A stretch of DNA of 64,000 bases, taken from contig NZ_RQPI01000001.1 of assembly GCF_003854965.1 (NCBI RefSeq), positions 930,001 to 994,000 of the forward strand, read 5' to 3'. The translations under genes and the position numbers were made by a program. This stretch comes from Paenibacillus rhizophilus (GTDB lineage Bacteria; Bacillota; Bacilli; Paenibacillales; Paenibacillaceae). Position 1 is the stretch's first letter; the number at the start of each line of letters is the position of its first letter. Under the pieces are notes generated by a model, which worked only from the letters and a program-made list of their open reading frames with translations, was not told the origin of the DNA and made no database searches. Shown here piece by piece: positions 16,400-25,805 of the stretch.

Positions 16400-17116
16400 T
16401 TAGCTTATTTTCTGAGGCCCGTCCTCTTTCAGCTGCTTCAGCGCAGCGGCTGCAGCCTGCTGCTCTGCTTCCTTCTTCGAGCGCCCGCTTCCCCGGCCCA
16501 ATGTTCGGCTGGCCATGCTCACTTCGGAAACGAATTCGCGTTCGTGAGCCGGTCCCCGTTCCTCGGTAATCCGATATTCCAAGGTGCCCATTCCGTGATG
16601 CTGAATCAATTCCTGCAGCTCTGTCTTGAAGTCGTTTACCCCTAACAGCAGCTTGCCGTCCGTCTCCACCAAAGGGAGTACATATTCATCCAGAAACCGG
16701 CGCACCGTTTCCAAACCCTGATCCAAAAAAAGCGCTCCAACGAAGGACTCGAACACATCGGCCAGCAGCGCCGGCCGGGTTCGTCCTCCCGTCAGCTCTT
16801 CGCCTTTGCCAAGCAGCACGTAGCGGCCAAAGCCGAGGTTCTCGGCGAACTTGACCAGCGAGGGCTCGCATACGATAGCAGCCCGCAGCTTAGTCAATTC
16901 ACCTTCCGGCCGATCCGGAAGCAGATTGTACAAATATTCGGAAACCGTCAGCTCCAGGACGGCGTCGCCCAAAAATTCAAGGCGCTCATTGTCCTGGTGC
17001 TGGTTGAAGCGGTGTTCATTGACATAGGACGCATGGGTAAAAGCCTGCTTCAGCAGCTGAGAATCGTGGAATTGAATATGAAGTTGACTTTGCAATTGCT
17101 TCAGGTCCCCATTCAT
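16400..17116 (-). CDS. rnc: Ribonuclease III
   Basis: Double-strand-specific endoribonuclease for rRNA and mRNA processing. The catalytic signature [13 protein letters not shown] is present, the second acidic site lies in [17 protein letters not shown], and the C-terminal half is a double-stranded RNA-binding domain ([34 protein letters not shown]). Length 238 is typical. Twelve bases separate it from fabF upstream. It is the last gene of the fatty-acid operon here and is followed by a strong terminator. Confidence 0.97.
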   Translation of the reverse strand: MNGDLKQLQSQLHIQFHDSQLLKQAFTHASYVNEHRFNQHQDNERLEFLGDAVLELTVSEYLYNLLPDRPEGELTKLRAAIVCEPSLVKFAENLGFGRYVLLGKGEELTGGRTRPALLADVFESFVGALFLDQGLETVRRFLDEYVLPLVETDGKLLLGVNDFKTELQELIQHHGMGTLEYRITEERGPAHEREFVSEVSMASRTLGRGSGRSKKEAEQQAAAAALKQLKEDGPQKIS

Positions 17117-17128
17117 CGCACGGTCTCC

Positions 17129-18373
17129 TTACTGATTGTATTTTTTCAAAATAACGGTTGCGTTATGTCCACCAAATCCGAACGAGTTGGACATCGCGAT
17201 GTTCAGATCCGCTTCGCGCGGCGTATTCGGAACATAGTCCAGATCGCAATCGGGGTCTTGATTATCCAAATTGATCGTAGGAGCGATTATTCCCTTTTGC
17301 AGGGAAAGTCCGCAAATGATCGCCTCAACGCCGCCGGCCGCTCCAAGCAGATGGCCCGTCATGGACTTCGTGGAGCTGATCGCCACCTTGTACGCATGGT
17401 CGCCCAGCGCCTTCTTGATGGCTGCCGTCTCGGACTTGTCCCCTACGGGTGTCGAGGTGCCGTGCGCGTTGATATAATCGATTTCCTCCGGCTGAATGCC
17501 TGCGTCGCGGATCGCCATCTTCATGCAACGGGCCGCACCGTCCGGATCGGGCTCGGTCATATGGTGGGCGTCGCCGCTCAGACCGTAACCGATTACCTCG
17601 GCATAGATTCGGGCGCCCCGCTGAAGCGCATGCTCCAGGGATTCCAGCACCAGAATGCCGGCGCCTTCGCCCATGACAAATCCGTCTCTGTCCGTGTCGA
17701 ATGGACGGCTCGCCTTTTCCGGTTCATCATTTCGCGTGGACATCGCTCTCATCGCACAGAAACCGGCCATACCTGTCGGACGGATCGTCGCTTCCGCGCC
17801 GCCGCAGATCATGGCGTCCGCGTCGCCGCGCTGAATCATGCGGAGCGAATCGCCGATAGCGTGGCTTCCCGTCGCGCAGGCGGTTACCTGCGTCGTATTT
17901 GGTCCCTTCGCCCCGAGGCTGATGGACAACTGCCCCGAACCCATGTTGGCGATCATCATCGGAATAAAGAACGGGCTGACACGCTTCGGGCCTTTTTCAA
18001 GCAGCAGGTTATGCTGGTCTTCCCAAGTGCCAAGTCCGCCAATACCCGAGCCGACGGATACGCCTAATCTCTCGGCTTCAATGTTTTCGCCAATCACAAG
18101 ACCGCTGTCATTCAGCGCCTCCTGTCCCGCTGCGAGGGCGAATTGGACGAAACGGTCCATCTTGCGGGCTTCCTTGCGGCCGAACAGTTCCTCAGGATCA
18201 AAATCTTTAATCGAAGCTGCAATCTGCGTTGTATATTCGCTGACATCGAAGGCTTCGATTGTAGAGACGCCGGACTTCCCGTTCATCAGGCTGTCCCAAA
18301 ATGTCTCCAAATCTTTCCCCAGCGCTGTCATCACGCCCATACCGGTAACAACCACTCTATGACTCAAACGCAT
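17129..18373 (-). CDS. fabF: 3-oxoacyl-[ACP] synthase II FabF
   Basis: Condensing enzyme for fatty-acid elongation, adding malonyl-ACP to acyl-ACP. The Cys-His-His triad is visible: [13 protein letters not shown] (Cys), [11 protein letters not shown] (His) and [10 protein letters not shown] (His). Length 414 fits. The start [13 protein letters not shown] is the family N terminus. It lies between acpP and rnc. Confidence 0.97.
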   Translation of the reverse strand: MRLSHRVVVTGMGVMTALGKDLETFWDSLMNGKSGVSTIEAFDVSEYTTQIAASIKDFDPEELFGRKEARKMDRFVQFALAAGQEALNDSGLVIGENIEAERLGVSVGSGIGGLGTWEDQHNLLLEKGPKRVSPFFIPMMIANMGSGQLSISLGAKGPNTTQVTACATGSHAIGDSLRMIQRGDADAMICGGAEATIRPTGMAGFCAMRAMSTRNDEPEKASRPFDTDRDGFVMGEGAGILVLESLEHALQRGARIYAEVIGYGLSGDAHHMTEPDPDGAARCMKMAIRDAGIQPEEIDYINAHGTSTPVGDKSETAAIKKALGDHAYKVAISSTKSMTGHLLGAAGGVEAIICGLSLQKGIIAPTINLDNQDPDCDLDYVPNTPREADLNIAMSNSFGFGGHNATVILKKYNQ

Positions 18374-18575
18374 TCACCCCATCTGTTTACTGTTAGCTTT
18401 GAATTCTCTCTTATTTACCGCTATATAAATTGCAAACGCCGCGAAAAAGGCGGCGGTTTGTTATTTTCCTTGGAAATACGCTTATCAAAGCGTATCTTTC
18501 GCAAAGCGTTAGTCGCTGTAAAAATGAGGAGAAGTCCCGCCTTAAGCAGGTACGGGACTCTTTAAGCAAAGGACT
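18374..18575 (-). other. acpP-fabF spacer with two hairpins
   Basis: Minus-strand hairpins AGTCCCG/CGGGACT (about 18535-18562, followed by a T-rich stretch) and a GC-rich CAAACGCCGC-type stem (about 18430-18455). A similar CCCGTAC/GTACGGG stem lies upstream of acpP near 18887-18916. These may be leaky terminators or RNA-processing sites that raise acpP mRNA relative to its neighbours. Confidence 0.45.
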
Positions 18576-18809
18576 CTAGGTATGAGATTGTATGTAGTTT
18601 ACAACTTCACCCACGGTCGTAATTTTCTCTGCGTCTTCATCAGAGATTTCCATATCGAATTCATCTTCCAATTCCATAACCAATTCTACAACGTCTAGAG
18701 AATCAGCTCCCAAATCATCTTTGAAAGACGCTTCCAGTGTGACTTCGGCTTCGTCGGCTCCTAAGCGGTCGACGACAATGCGCTTTACACGCTCCAATAC
18801 ATCGGACAT
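18576..18809 (-). CDS. acpP: Acyl carrier protein
   Basis: Carries growing acyl chains on a 4'-phosphopantetheine attached to the Ser of [12 protein letters not shown]. It is acidic, 77 residues, with the usual length and pattern. ATG 18809 is chosen because GAGGAGGTGA precedes it by six bases; the open frame begins three codons earlier but that start has no ribosome binding site. Part of the FapR-regulated operon, with hairpins on both sides. Confidence 0.98.
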   Translation of the reverse strand: MSDVLERVKRIVVDRLGADEAEVTLEASFKDDLGADSLDVVELVMELEDEFDMEISDEDAEKITTVGEVVNYIQSHT

Positions 18810-18930
18810 CCGGTTCACCTCCTCTTTTGGTATTATACGAGATATGAGTTCAAAATACCATAGAGCGAAAAAAACGCTTTACGGAGACCATTCCCGTACT
18901 TTAAACCCCGGTACGGGGCTTCTTATAGCT

Positions 18931-19680
18931 TTACATATACATGCCGCCATCCACATGGAGAGTCTGGCCCGTCATATATGCCGCTCCCTCCGATGACAGG
19001 AAGAGGGCGGCCGACGCGATTTCTTCCGGCAGGCCGAGACGGGCAAGCGGAATGCCCTTGGCCAGGTCGGAGCGCACTTCCTCGGACAGCTGGCGGGTCA
19101 TATCGGTGTCGATAAAGCCAGGGGCAATACAATTGACCGTTATGCCGCGGGAAGCAAGCTCGCGCGCAGCCGATTTGGTCAATCCGATAATGCCGGCCTT
19201 CGCCGCCGAATAGTTCGCCTGCCCGGGATTGCCCGTCACGCCGACCACGGAGGAAATGTTGATGATCCGACCATAGCGCTGCTTCATCATCGGACGGGTT
19301 ACCGCCTTCAGACAGTTGAACACGCCTTTGAGATTCGTCTCAATGACCTGGTCGAACTCTTCCTCTTTCATCCGCATAATCAGGTTGTCCCTTGTAATGC
19401 CGGCGTTATTGACGAGTATATCAATACGCCCCCAAGCGTTAAGGGTCTCTTTAACAAGACCTTCCGCCTGTTCGGCACTGCCGACATTCCCCCGGAGCGC
19501 GATTCCTTCGGAACCTAGCTCCGCGATGCGTTCCACGGTCTCCCGCGCCGCATCTTCGCTGCCGGAATAGTTCACGGCGACCTTGACGCCGTACTCCGCC
19601 AGCGCCAGCGCGATGCTGCGGCCGATGCCGCGCGAAGCGCCGGTAACGAGGGCCGTCTGGCCCCGCAATGCTGAGAACAT
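18931..19680 (-). CDS. fabG: 3-oxoacyl-[ACP] reductase FabG
   Basis: NADPH-dependent reductase of the SDR family, first reduction step of fatty-acid elongation. Cofactor motif [12 protein letters not shown] at the usual place, catalytic Ser (NISSVVG) and YSAAKAG (Tyr-x3-Lys). Length 249 and a C-terminal LHVDGGMYM are typical. In order between fabD and acpP. Confidence 0.97.
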   Translation of the reverse strand: MFSALRGQTALVTGASRGIGRSIALALAEYGVKVAVNYSGSEDAARETVERIAELGSEGIALRGNVGSAEQAEGLVKETLNAWGRIDILVNNAGITRDNLIMRMKEEEFDQVIETNLKGVFNCLKAVTRPMMKQRYGRIINISSVVGVTGNPGQANYSAAKAGIIGLTKSAARELASRGITVNCIAPGFIDTDMTRQLSEEVRSDLAKGIPLARLGLPEEIASAALFLSSEGAAYMTGQTLHVDGGMYM

Positions 19681-19737
19681 CCTTATAGTCCCCTTTCATA
19701 TTCCGTAAAACTTATCTGCGCGGTTCGAATCACTGGT

Positions 19738-20661
19738 TCAGGCAAGAGCTTCAATGCTTGCCAGACTGTTGATATTGATCACTTTGGCGTTCTTGTCGAT
19801 TTTGCGGATAAGACCGGTAAGCACGCTGCCGGAGCCGATCTCGACGAACGTATCCACGCCTTCCGCAATCAGCTGTTCCACGGAGTCCTGCCACAGCACC
19901 GGCGAATACACCTGCCGGACCAGCAGCTCTCGGATCTCCTCCGGATCGCTAACGGGAAGAGCGGTAACGTTGACGACAACCGGAACGGACGGAGCACTGA
20001 ATTCCGTCTTGGCAAGCTCACCCGCCAGGCGCTCCGCCGCCTCCTTCATCAAGGAGGAATGGAAAGGACCGCTCACTTCCAGCGGGATCGCCCGCTTTCC
20101 GCCCGCTTCCTTCACCCGCTGAACGACCGCGTTCACGCCCGCCTGCGAGCCGGATACGACAATCTGTCCCGGGCAGTTGATGTTCGCCAGCTCAACCGGG
20201 CCTTCCTGTTCGGATACGCTTCGGCACAGCTCGGCCAGCGCCTCGCGCTCGGCTCCGAGTACGGCAGCCATCGCGCCCTGCCCGCCCGGTACGGCCTCTT
20301 CCATAAACCGGCCGCGCAGACGCACCAGCTTGACGGCGTCCTCATAGGTCAGGACACCTGCCGCCACCAATGCGCTGTATTCTCCCAGGCTGTGGCCCGC
20401 CACGTAATCCGGCGTAAGGCCTTTGCCCTTCAGCGCTTCCAGATAGGCTACGCTTGCGGTAAGCAGCGCGGGCTGTGTGTTGGCTGTCTGCTTAAGGTCG
20501 CTTTCAGGCCCCTCGAAGACGAGTGTGCTGAGCGGAAATCCTAGAACCTCATCGCCTGTTTCAAATATCGCACGGGCGTCTGGCACAGCTTCATATACAT
20601 CCTTCGCCATGCCGACTGCCTGCGCGCCCTGTCCGGGAAATACGAATGCGATTTTACCCAT
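19738..20661 (-). CDS. fabD: Malonyl-CoA:ACP transacylase FabD
   Basis: Loads malonyl groups from CoA onto ACP. The nucleophile elbow is GHSLGEYSAL, the oxyanion Gln is in FPGQGAQ, and the catalytic His lies in SGPFHSSLM. Length 307. Located 21 bases downstream of fabH. Confidence 0.97.
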   Translation of the reverse strand: MGKIAFVFPGQGAQAVGMAKDVYEAVPDARAIFETGDEVLGFPLSTLVFEGPESDLKQTANTQPALLTASVAYLEALKGKGLTPDYVAGHSLGEYSALVAAGVLTYEDAVKLVRLRGRFMEEAVPGGQGAMAAVLGAEREALAELCRSVSEQEGPVELANINCPGQIVVSGSQAGVNAVVQRVKEAGGKRAIPLEVSGPFHSSLMKEAAERLAGELAKTEFSAPSVPVVVNVTALPVSDPEEIRELLVRQVYSPVLWQDSVEQLIAEGVDTFVEIGSGSVLTGLIRKIDKNAKVININSLASIEALA

Positions 20662-20682
20662 TATGCTATTACTCCCTTTCGC

Positions 20683-21672
20683 TTACCAAGTCAATATGGA
20701 AGCGCCCCAAGTCAAGCCGCCGCCGAAGCCGACCATCAGAACGGTGTCGCCTTCTTTTATCCGACCCTCTTCCGCCGCTTCCACCAGGGCGAGCGGTATG
20801 GATGCAGCCGAGGTGTTCGCATATTTGTCTACATTAATAACGCACTTCTCCGGCGGAAGATCAAGACGCTGCATCGCTGACTGAATAATACGTATATTCG
20901 CCTGATGCGGGACGAACAGATCGATGTCTTCCTTCGTAAGACCCGCTTTGCCCAGCACCTTCTCCGTTGCCGTACCCATAACCCGGACCGCGAACTTGAA
21001 CACTTCCCGGCCGTTCATGTAGATAAAATGCTTCTTGCCTTCCACCGTTTCCATCGAAGCGGGAAGCCGCGAGCCGCCGCCTTCCAGTTTCAAAAGCGGA
21101 CCGCCTGCGCCCTCCGCGCCGAGATCAAAGGACTTGAAACCCCGTCCTTCCGGCACTTCGCCGACTATGACCGCACCTGCGCCGTCTCCAAACAAAACGC
21201 AAGTATTGCGGTCCGTATAATCCGTTATACGGGACAGCGAGTCCGCACCGATAATCAGGGCATTGTTGTACATGCCGTTCTGAATGAAGCCGACCGCCGT
21301 CGCCAGACTGTATACGAAACCGGAGCAGGCCGCAGACAGGTCGAATGCCGCCGCACCCTTCGCGCCGAGCTTATCCTGCAGAATGCAAGCTGTAGAAGGG
21401 AATGTCGTGTCGGGCGTAATCGTTGCCACAATGATTAGATCCAGATCCTCGGGCTTCATGCCCGCCGAAGCCAGCGCTCGGAGCGCGGCCTCGTAAGCCA
21501 GGTCGGAGGTCGCTTGATCCGGAGCCGCTATATGGCGCTCCCGGATGCCCGTGCGGCTCACAATCCATTCATCGTTCGTTTCCACTATTTTTTCCAAATC
21601 GCTGTTGGTCAATATCTTCTCAGGCACATACTTTCCGGTGCCGATAATACCGACTGGCCGTAAGCTCTTCAT
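20683..21672 (-). CDS. fabH: 3-oxoacyl-[ACP] synthase III FabH
   Basis: Starts fatty-acid synthesis by condensing an acyl-CoA primer with malonyl-ACP; in Gram-positives it prefers branched primers. Active-site Cys in AACSGFVYSLA, His in PHQANIRI, and Asn in the NTSAASIP block. ATG 21672 (MKSLRPVGIIGTGKY) fits the family start and has GGGAAGTGA upstream. A GTG at 21684 that overlaps the plsX stop is possible. Confidence 0.96.
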   Translation of the reverse strand: MKSLRPVGIIGTGKYVPEKILTNSDLEKIVETNDEWIVSRTGIRERHIAAPDQATSDLAYEAALRALASAGMKPEDLDLIIVATITPDTTFPSTACILQDKLGAKGAAAFDLSAACSGFVYSLATAVGFIQNGMYNNALIIGADSLSRITDYTDRNTCVLFGDGAGAVIVGEVPEGRGFKSFDLGAEGAGGPLLKLEGGGSRLPASMETVEGKKHFIYMNGREVFKFAVRVMGTATEKVLGKAGLTKEDIDLFVPHQANIRIIQSAMQRLDLPPEKCVINVDKYANTSAASIPLALVEAAEEGRIKEGDTVLMVGFGGGLTWGASILTW

Positions 21673-21680
21673 ATTGTCAC

Positions 21681-22670
21681 TCACTTCCCGCTAATTTCCT
21701 TGGATATACTTGGCACAAGACCCGACGAGAGCGCCTGCCGCGCCTGCCGGACCGCATTCTTAATGGCATTGCCGTCAGATGACCCATGTCCCTTCACGAC
21801 GAGACCGCTTAAACCGAGCAGCGGCGCGCCGCCGTGCTCCTTATAATCCATCTTGCCCTTAAGCCCTCTCAGTTCAGGCATAAGCATCGCCGCCCCAAGC
21901 TTGGTCTTAAGGGAACGGCTGAACTGTTCTTTAAGCAGGGCAAAGATCGCACCCGCTGTCCCTTCCAGCGACTTCAGCAAGATATTGCCGGCAAAGCCGT
22001 CGCAGACGAGCACATCGCAGCTTCCCGTCAGAACGTCACGCGCTTCCACGTTGCCGACAAAGTTGATGCCCGCAAGCTGCTCCAGCAGCGGGTACGCTTC
22101 CTTTGTCAGCTTGTTGCCCTTGCCGGGCTCCGCGCCGACGTTCAGCAGCCCTACGCGCGGCTTCGAAATACCGTGCATCTTGCTGCGGTAAATGCTTCCC
22201 ATCAGCGCGTACTGCGCCAGATGCTGCGGCTCGGCGTCCATATTCGCGCCAAGGTCCAAAGCTAGCACGCCGACATCGTCGAGGGTCGGAATCATAGGCG
22301 CAAGCGCCGGGCGCTCGATGCCCTTCATTCTTCCGACGACAAGCAGCCCCGTCGTCATGAGAGCGCCTGTATTGCCTGCGGATATCATAGCCTCGGCTTC
22401 GCCTTCCTTAACCATTCTTCCCGCAACAACCATGGATGAATCCTTTTTTCGCCGTACGGCTTTGACGGGCTCCTCATCAGGCCCGATTACTTCGCTTGCA
22501 TGGCGAATCGTCACATTAGACGGCCTGTCTTTAAGCAGCGGCGCGAGCCTTGCTTCATCGCCTACCAGCACGATCTGCGTATCTTTCCATTCCGCTGCCG
22601 CGGACAAGGCACCCTCTACATTGCACTCGGGCGCATGATCCCCGCCCATGGCGTCAATGGCGATCTGCAC
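21681..22670 (-). CDS. plsX: Phosphate acyltransferase PlsX
   Basis: Makes acyl-phosphate from acyl-ACP for the PlsY route to lysophosphatidate. The family start [13 protein letters not shown] follows directly on GTG 22670, which has GAAGGGGGAA eight bases upstream. The open frame extends far upstream inside fapR without similarity and should not be annotated. Other blocks: [31 protein letters not shown]. About 329 residues. It overlaps the 3' end of fapR by 17 bases, so translation is coupled. Confidence 0.95.
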   Translation of the reverse strand: MQIAIDAMGGDHAPECNVEGALSAAAEWKDTQIVLVGDEARLAPLLKDRPSNVTIRHASEVIGPDEEPVKAVRRKKDSSMVVAGRMVKEGEAEAMISAGNTGALMTTGLLVVGRMKGIERPALAPMIPTLDDVGVLALDLGANMDAEPQHLAQYALMGSIYRSKMHGISKPRVGLLNVGAEPGKGNKLTKEAYPLLEQLAGINFVGNVEARDVLTGSCDVLVCDGFAGNILLKSLEGTAGAIFALLKEQFSRSLKTKLGAAMLMPELRGLKGKMDYKEHGGAPLLGLSGLVVKGHGSSDGNAIKNAVRQARQALSSGLVPSISKEISGK

Positions 22671-23250
22671 TTCGGCTTCCCCCTTCGCTGTATTCTTCCG
22701 CCGCGGACCGGTACACGACGAAATGGCCCTGAAAGACCATCTCTTCGCCGACATAGGTGAATACGTCGACCTCGGCCTTGCCCCTGCGGCCCGCCAGCGA
22801 GCGGACATAAGCCTTGGAAATGCATTTCTCTCCCAGCCGGACCATGCGTACAAAACGGATATCGGCCGAGGCCGTAAGCGCGATTTCATCGTTGATTACG
22901 GCAACCGCAAGCGAATTGGCCTGCGCGAACACATAATGGCCCCGGGCGATACCGTTTCTTGAGAAGACATGCTCTTCACGAATCTCAAAAATCGAGATCC
23001 CGCTCTTGTCCAGCTGCAAATCGACGATATCCCCGACCACTTCATCCGGAGGAAGGGAGCGCACTTGATCGTAGGAGTGCTCCGCCATCTGTTTCATACG
23101 CTCGCGCAGCTCCGGAATCCCGAGTTCCATACGGTCCAGGCGGATGGTCTGTATGCTAACCTTCAACTGCCGTGTAAGCTCGCGGTCCGTGACAAAAGGG
23201 TTGTCCGCAATAATCTGCAACAGCAGCTGCTGGCGTTCTTTTTTCGACAC
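22654..23250 (-). CDS. fapR: Transcription factor FapR, repressor of fatty-acid and phospholipid synthesis
   Basis: Senses malonyl-CoA and represses lipid genes. The N-terminal helix-turn-helix ([20 protein letters not shown]) is followed by a hot-dog-fold effector domain ([20 protein letters not shown]). Length 198 is as in B. subtilis. Its own operator lies about 100 bases upstream, so the operon is autoregulated. Confidence 0.96.
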   Translation of the reverse strand: MSKKERQQLLLQIIADNPFVTDRELTRQLKVSIQTIRLDRMELGIPELRERMKQMAEHSYDQVRSLPPDEVVGDIVDLQLDKSGISIFEIREEHVFSRNGIARGHYVFAQANSLAVAVINDEIALTASADIRFVRMVRLGEKCISKAYVRSLAGRRGKAEVDVFTYVGEEMVFQGHFVVYRSAAEEYSEGGSRSADRH

Positions 23251-23348
23251 GCGCTCGATGGCGGTTCACCTCCCGTCCGTGCTTGTACAAGCAATGACCG
23301 GCCTCTGAACGGCCGCAATTTATATGGAAGCAATTATAAATTCATAAT

Positions 23349-23399
23349 TTAGAACCTGGTACTAATATGTAGTATAAAGCATGATGCCGGAAAAATAAA
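23349..23399 (-). promoter_or_regulatory. fapR operon promoter with FapR operator
   Basis: A 17-bp near-palindrome TTAGAACCTGGTACTAA (23349-23365) matches the FapR box (TTAGTACC-type half sites). On the minus strand TATACT (23371-23376) is the -10, with TTTATT 17 bp upstream as a weak -35. The operator begins six bases after the -10 and so covers the transcription start, as expected for repression. Confidence 0.85.
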
Positions 23400-23477
23400 G
23401 CATTGACTTCAAAACCGTGATCCGGCGAAAAATCTCCCGAAACAAGCTGTCTGATAAACTGCCTACGTTATGCCCGC

Positions 23478-23512
23478 AAAAAAAATAGCACCTCACCGAT
23501 AGATGAAGTACT
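23478..23512 (-). terminator. Terminator after rpmF
   Basis: Minus-strand AGTACTTCA pairs with TGAGGTGCT (two G-U pairs) across an 8-base loop, followed by a run of eight T. It separates the yceD-rpmF unit from the fapR operon. Confidence 0.75.
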
Positions 23513-23531
23513 ACTTTGTTCAGAAAGATCA

Positions 23532-23705
23532 CTATTGTTTGATGATCTCTCTAGCTTTGTACGTTCCGCACACTTTGCATACGTGGTGAGCAAGCTTCAA
23601 TTCTCCGCATTGTTCACATTTCACCATGCCCGGCACAACCAGCTTAAAGTGCGTGCGACGCTTGTCACGGCGTGTTTTGGACGTTCTACGTTGAGGTACT
23701 GCCAT
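23532..23705 (-). CDS. rpmF: Large ribosomal subunit protein bL32, zinc-ribbon form
   Basis: 57-residue ribosomal protein starting [17 protein letters not shown]. It keeps two CxxC pairs (CEQC and CKVC), so it is the zinc-binding form. ATG 23705 follows GGAGGTGG; the longer open frame is not expected to be translated. Co-transcribed with yceD. Confidence 0.97.
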   Translation of the reverse strand: MAVPQRRTSKTRRDKRRTHFKLVVPGMVKCEQCGELKLAHHVCKVCGTYKAREIIKQ

Positions 23706-23762
23706 GTGTTCCACCTCCTTATTCAAGTGAACCCGTAAAGACGGGTTGTTCATTTCATCGTC

Positions 23763-24275
23763 TCATTTGAAAAAATCTTTCAATCCGGCGAGACGCGGAT
23801 CGATTACGGTGTTGTCGCAACTGCAGGCGCCTTCGTTCAAATTCTTCCCGCATGTGGGACAGAGTCCCTTGCAGTCTGAGGTGCAGAGCACGGAAAGCGG
23901 CAAATGGAGAAGAAAGCTTTCCTCGACATAAGGCACCAGATCCACGGCTTCATCGGTCACGTAGTTCAGATCCTCGTCTTCCTCTTCTTCCGGCTCGGCC
24001 GGTTCCTTACTCCACTTGAACGTCTCGGCAAAAGGAATATCCATATGGCTCTTGACAGGATTCAAGCAACGCGCACATAGCATGTCCGCATCTCCGCTCA
24101 GCTTACCCTCCACGGTTACGAGATCCGCAGCCGCGGGCAGCGCATCGAGATCGGCTAATAACGGCGATACAGTCAAAATATCCTTGCGTCCTTTGACGGC
24201 TTCGCTGACATCCACATTCTCGTGGAAGTGCAAAGGTCCGTCGGCATTTGCGATTTTGCGAAAGTGAAACTTCAT
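23763..24275 (-). CDS. yceD: YceD/YlbN family protein (DUF177), 23S rRNA accumulation factor
   Basis: Conserved partner of rpmF, needed in other bacteria for normal 23S rRNA levels. From ATG 24275 (after GGAGTGA) it has 170 residues starting MKFHFRKIANADG. Cysteine motifs CARCLNPV and CTSDCKGLCPTCGKN suggest metal binding and are typical of the family. An acidic stretch (EEEEDEDLN) lies in the middle. The promoter lies immediately upstream. Confidence 0.92.
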   Translation of the reverse strand: MKFHFRKIANADGPLHFHENVDVSEAVKGRKDILTVSPLLADLDALPAAADLVTVEGKLSGDADMLCARCLNPVKSHMDIPFAETFKWSKEPAEPEEEEDEDLNYVTDEAVDLVPYVEESFLLHLPLSVLCTSDCKGLCPTCGKNLNEGACSCDNTVIDPRLAGLKDFFK

Positions 24276-24302
24276 AGATATCACTCCAAACAAACAAAAT
24301 TT

Positions 24303-24332
24303 ATTATACCTACCATTCATGACCTTTGTCAA
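24303..24332 (-). promoter_or_regulatory. Promoter of yceD-rpmF
   Basis: Minus-strand TTGACA (24327-24332) and perfect TATAAT (24303-24308) are separated by 18 bp, a strong vegetative promoter about 30 bases before the yceD start. Confidence 0.8.
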
Positions 24333-24470
24333 CCATTTTCCCTTTATATTGTTGCGGAAAGAGGGAAGATTTATGTTATAACTATTAGTAACCGATTCGG
24401 GACGTTTTGACGGAGCTTTTGTACACTTTCGCCAAGGCGAACCCATAAACAGAACAGGAGTGAACCCTGT

Positions 24471-25805
24471 GTGTCGACAGTAGGAATTATTGCCGAATAC
24501 AACCCTTTACATAACGGGCATGTCCATCACTTCAGAGAAGCCAAAAGACTGTCCGGCGCATCCCGCTCCATCGTCGTGATGAGCGGCCCATTCACCCAGC
24601 GCGGCGAGCCCGCGGCCGTAAGCAAGCGGACTCGCACCGAAATGGCCCTGCGCATGGGCGCCGACCTGGTGATCGAGCTTCCGGTCGCTTACGCCGTCCA
24701 GCCTGCGGAGTGGTTCGCCTTTGGCGCGGTTGCGCTGCTTGAAGCGACTGGCGTCGTAAGCAGCCTGTGCTTCGGCTCCGAGTCCGGCAGCCTGTCGCAG
24801 CTGCTGCCGCTGGCCCGCTTTCTCGCCGAGGAAAGCGCCCCGCTTCAGGGCGAAATCCGCCGGCGTCTTGCGCTCGGCGAGAGCTTTCCCGCCGCTTACA
24901 GCGCGGCGGCGGCGCTTGTATGGCGGGACCGCCTTGATGAAGGCGGCCCGGTTGGGGTTGCCGCAGGCGCCGAAGGACCTTCCGGCCGGACTGCCGGTCC
25001 GGCAGACATGTCCGGAGCGGGCGCCGGCTCTGCTTCCCCAATGAACGGGAGCGGCCTGGAGGATCTGCTGCGCGGACCGAACAACAGCCTCGGCCTTCAT
25101 TACCTGATCGCCCTGCGGCGGCTGGGCAGCGGGATCGTTCCGCTGACCGTTCCCCGCCTCGGAGCGGGCTTTCACGAACCGCTCCGCTCCGGAGCCTCGA
25201 TCGCCAGTGCGACGGCGCTGCGCGGACTGCTGCGGGAAGGCGGATCTCTTGAAGGCTACATGCCGGAATACAGCCTGAGCGTCCTTCGGCGCGAGCAGGA
25301 GGAAGGCCGGGGGCCGCTCGATTGGGAGAGCTTCCGGTCCCCGCTGCTTCACCTTCTCTCCACCCGCTCAGCCGCCGAGCTTGGCGGACTGCTGGATGTG
25401 GGTGAAGGATTGGAGAACCGTCTCCTGCGGATTGTACCGGAGCTTGAGCGGTTCACGGTTGACGGTCTGCTCTCCGCCTTGAAGAGCAAACGCTATACCC
25501 GCACCCGGCTTCAGCGGATGCTGCTGCATATTTTGCTGAATCACGGCAAGGAAGAATTCTCGCCTGGTGCCCTCTCGCAAGGTCCGGGATATATCCGGGT
25601 GCTCGGTTTCCGGGAGAGCGGCCGAACTCTGCTAAAAAAAATGAAGCAAAGCGCCTCTCTCCCCGTCATTTTGCGGCCGGCGCTATGCTCCCATCCCCAG
25701 CTTACGCGGGATCTTCAGGCTTCAGCGGCCTACGCCGCAGCCTTTGCCTCACCGCTCCGCAGCGATCTGTACAGCGACTATTTGAAGCCGCCGGTCATGG
25801 TTTGA
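24471..25805 (+). CDS. tmcAL: tRNA(Met) cytidine acetate ligase TmcAL (YlbM)
   Basis: ATP-dependent ligase that acetylates the wobble cytidine of elongator tRNA-Met, using acetate. The nucleotidyltransferase N terminus GIIAEYNPLHNGHVHH is diagnostic. Further blocks are VMSGPFTQRGEPA, RMGADLVIELP, PNNSLGLHY and SATALR. The GTG at 24471 has CAGGAGTGA upstream. At 444 residues it is longer than B. subtilis YlbM because of a Gly/Ala/Pro-rich low-complexity insert around residues 165-200. It ends convergently with ylbL, overlapping it by 11 bases. Confidence 0.93.
   Translation: MSTVGIIAEYNPLHNGHVHHFREAKRLSGASRSIVVMSGPFTQRGEPAAVSKRTRTEMALRMGADLVIELPVAYAVQPAEWFAFGAVALLEATGVVSSLCFGSESGSLSQLLPLARFLAEESAPLQGEIRRRLALGESFPAAYSAAAALVWRDRLDEGGPVGVAAGAEGPSGRTAGPADMSGAGAGSASPMNGSGLEDLLRGPNNSLGLHYLIALRRLGSGIVPLTVPRLGAGFHEPLRSGASIASATALRGLLREGGSLEGYMPEYSLSVLRREQEEGRGPLDWESFRSPLLHLLSTRSAAELGGLLDVGEGLENRLLRIVPELERFTVDGLLSALKSKRYTRTRLQRMLLHILLNHGKEEFSPGALSQGPGYIRVLGFRESGRTLLKKMKQSASLPVILRPALCSHPQLTRDLQASAAYAAAFASPLRSDLYSDYLKPPVMV

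Noticed and set aside
22671..22889. N-terminal extension of PlsX
   Set aside because: Sequence upstream of GTG 22670 is the out-of-frame 3' part of fapR; the family start and a ribosome binding site are at 22670.
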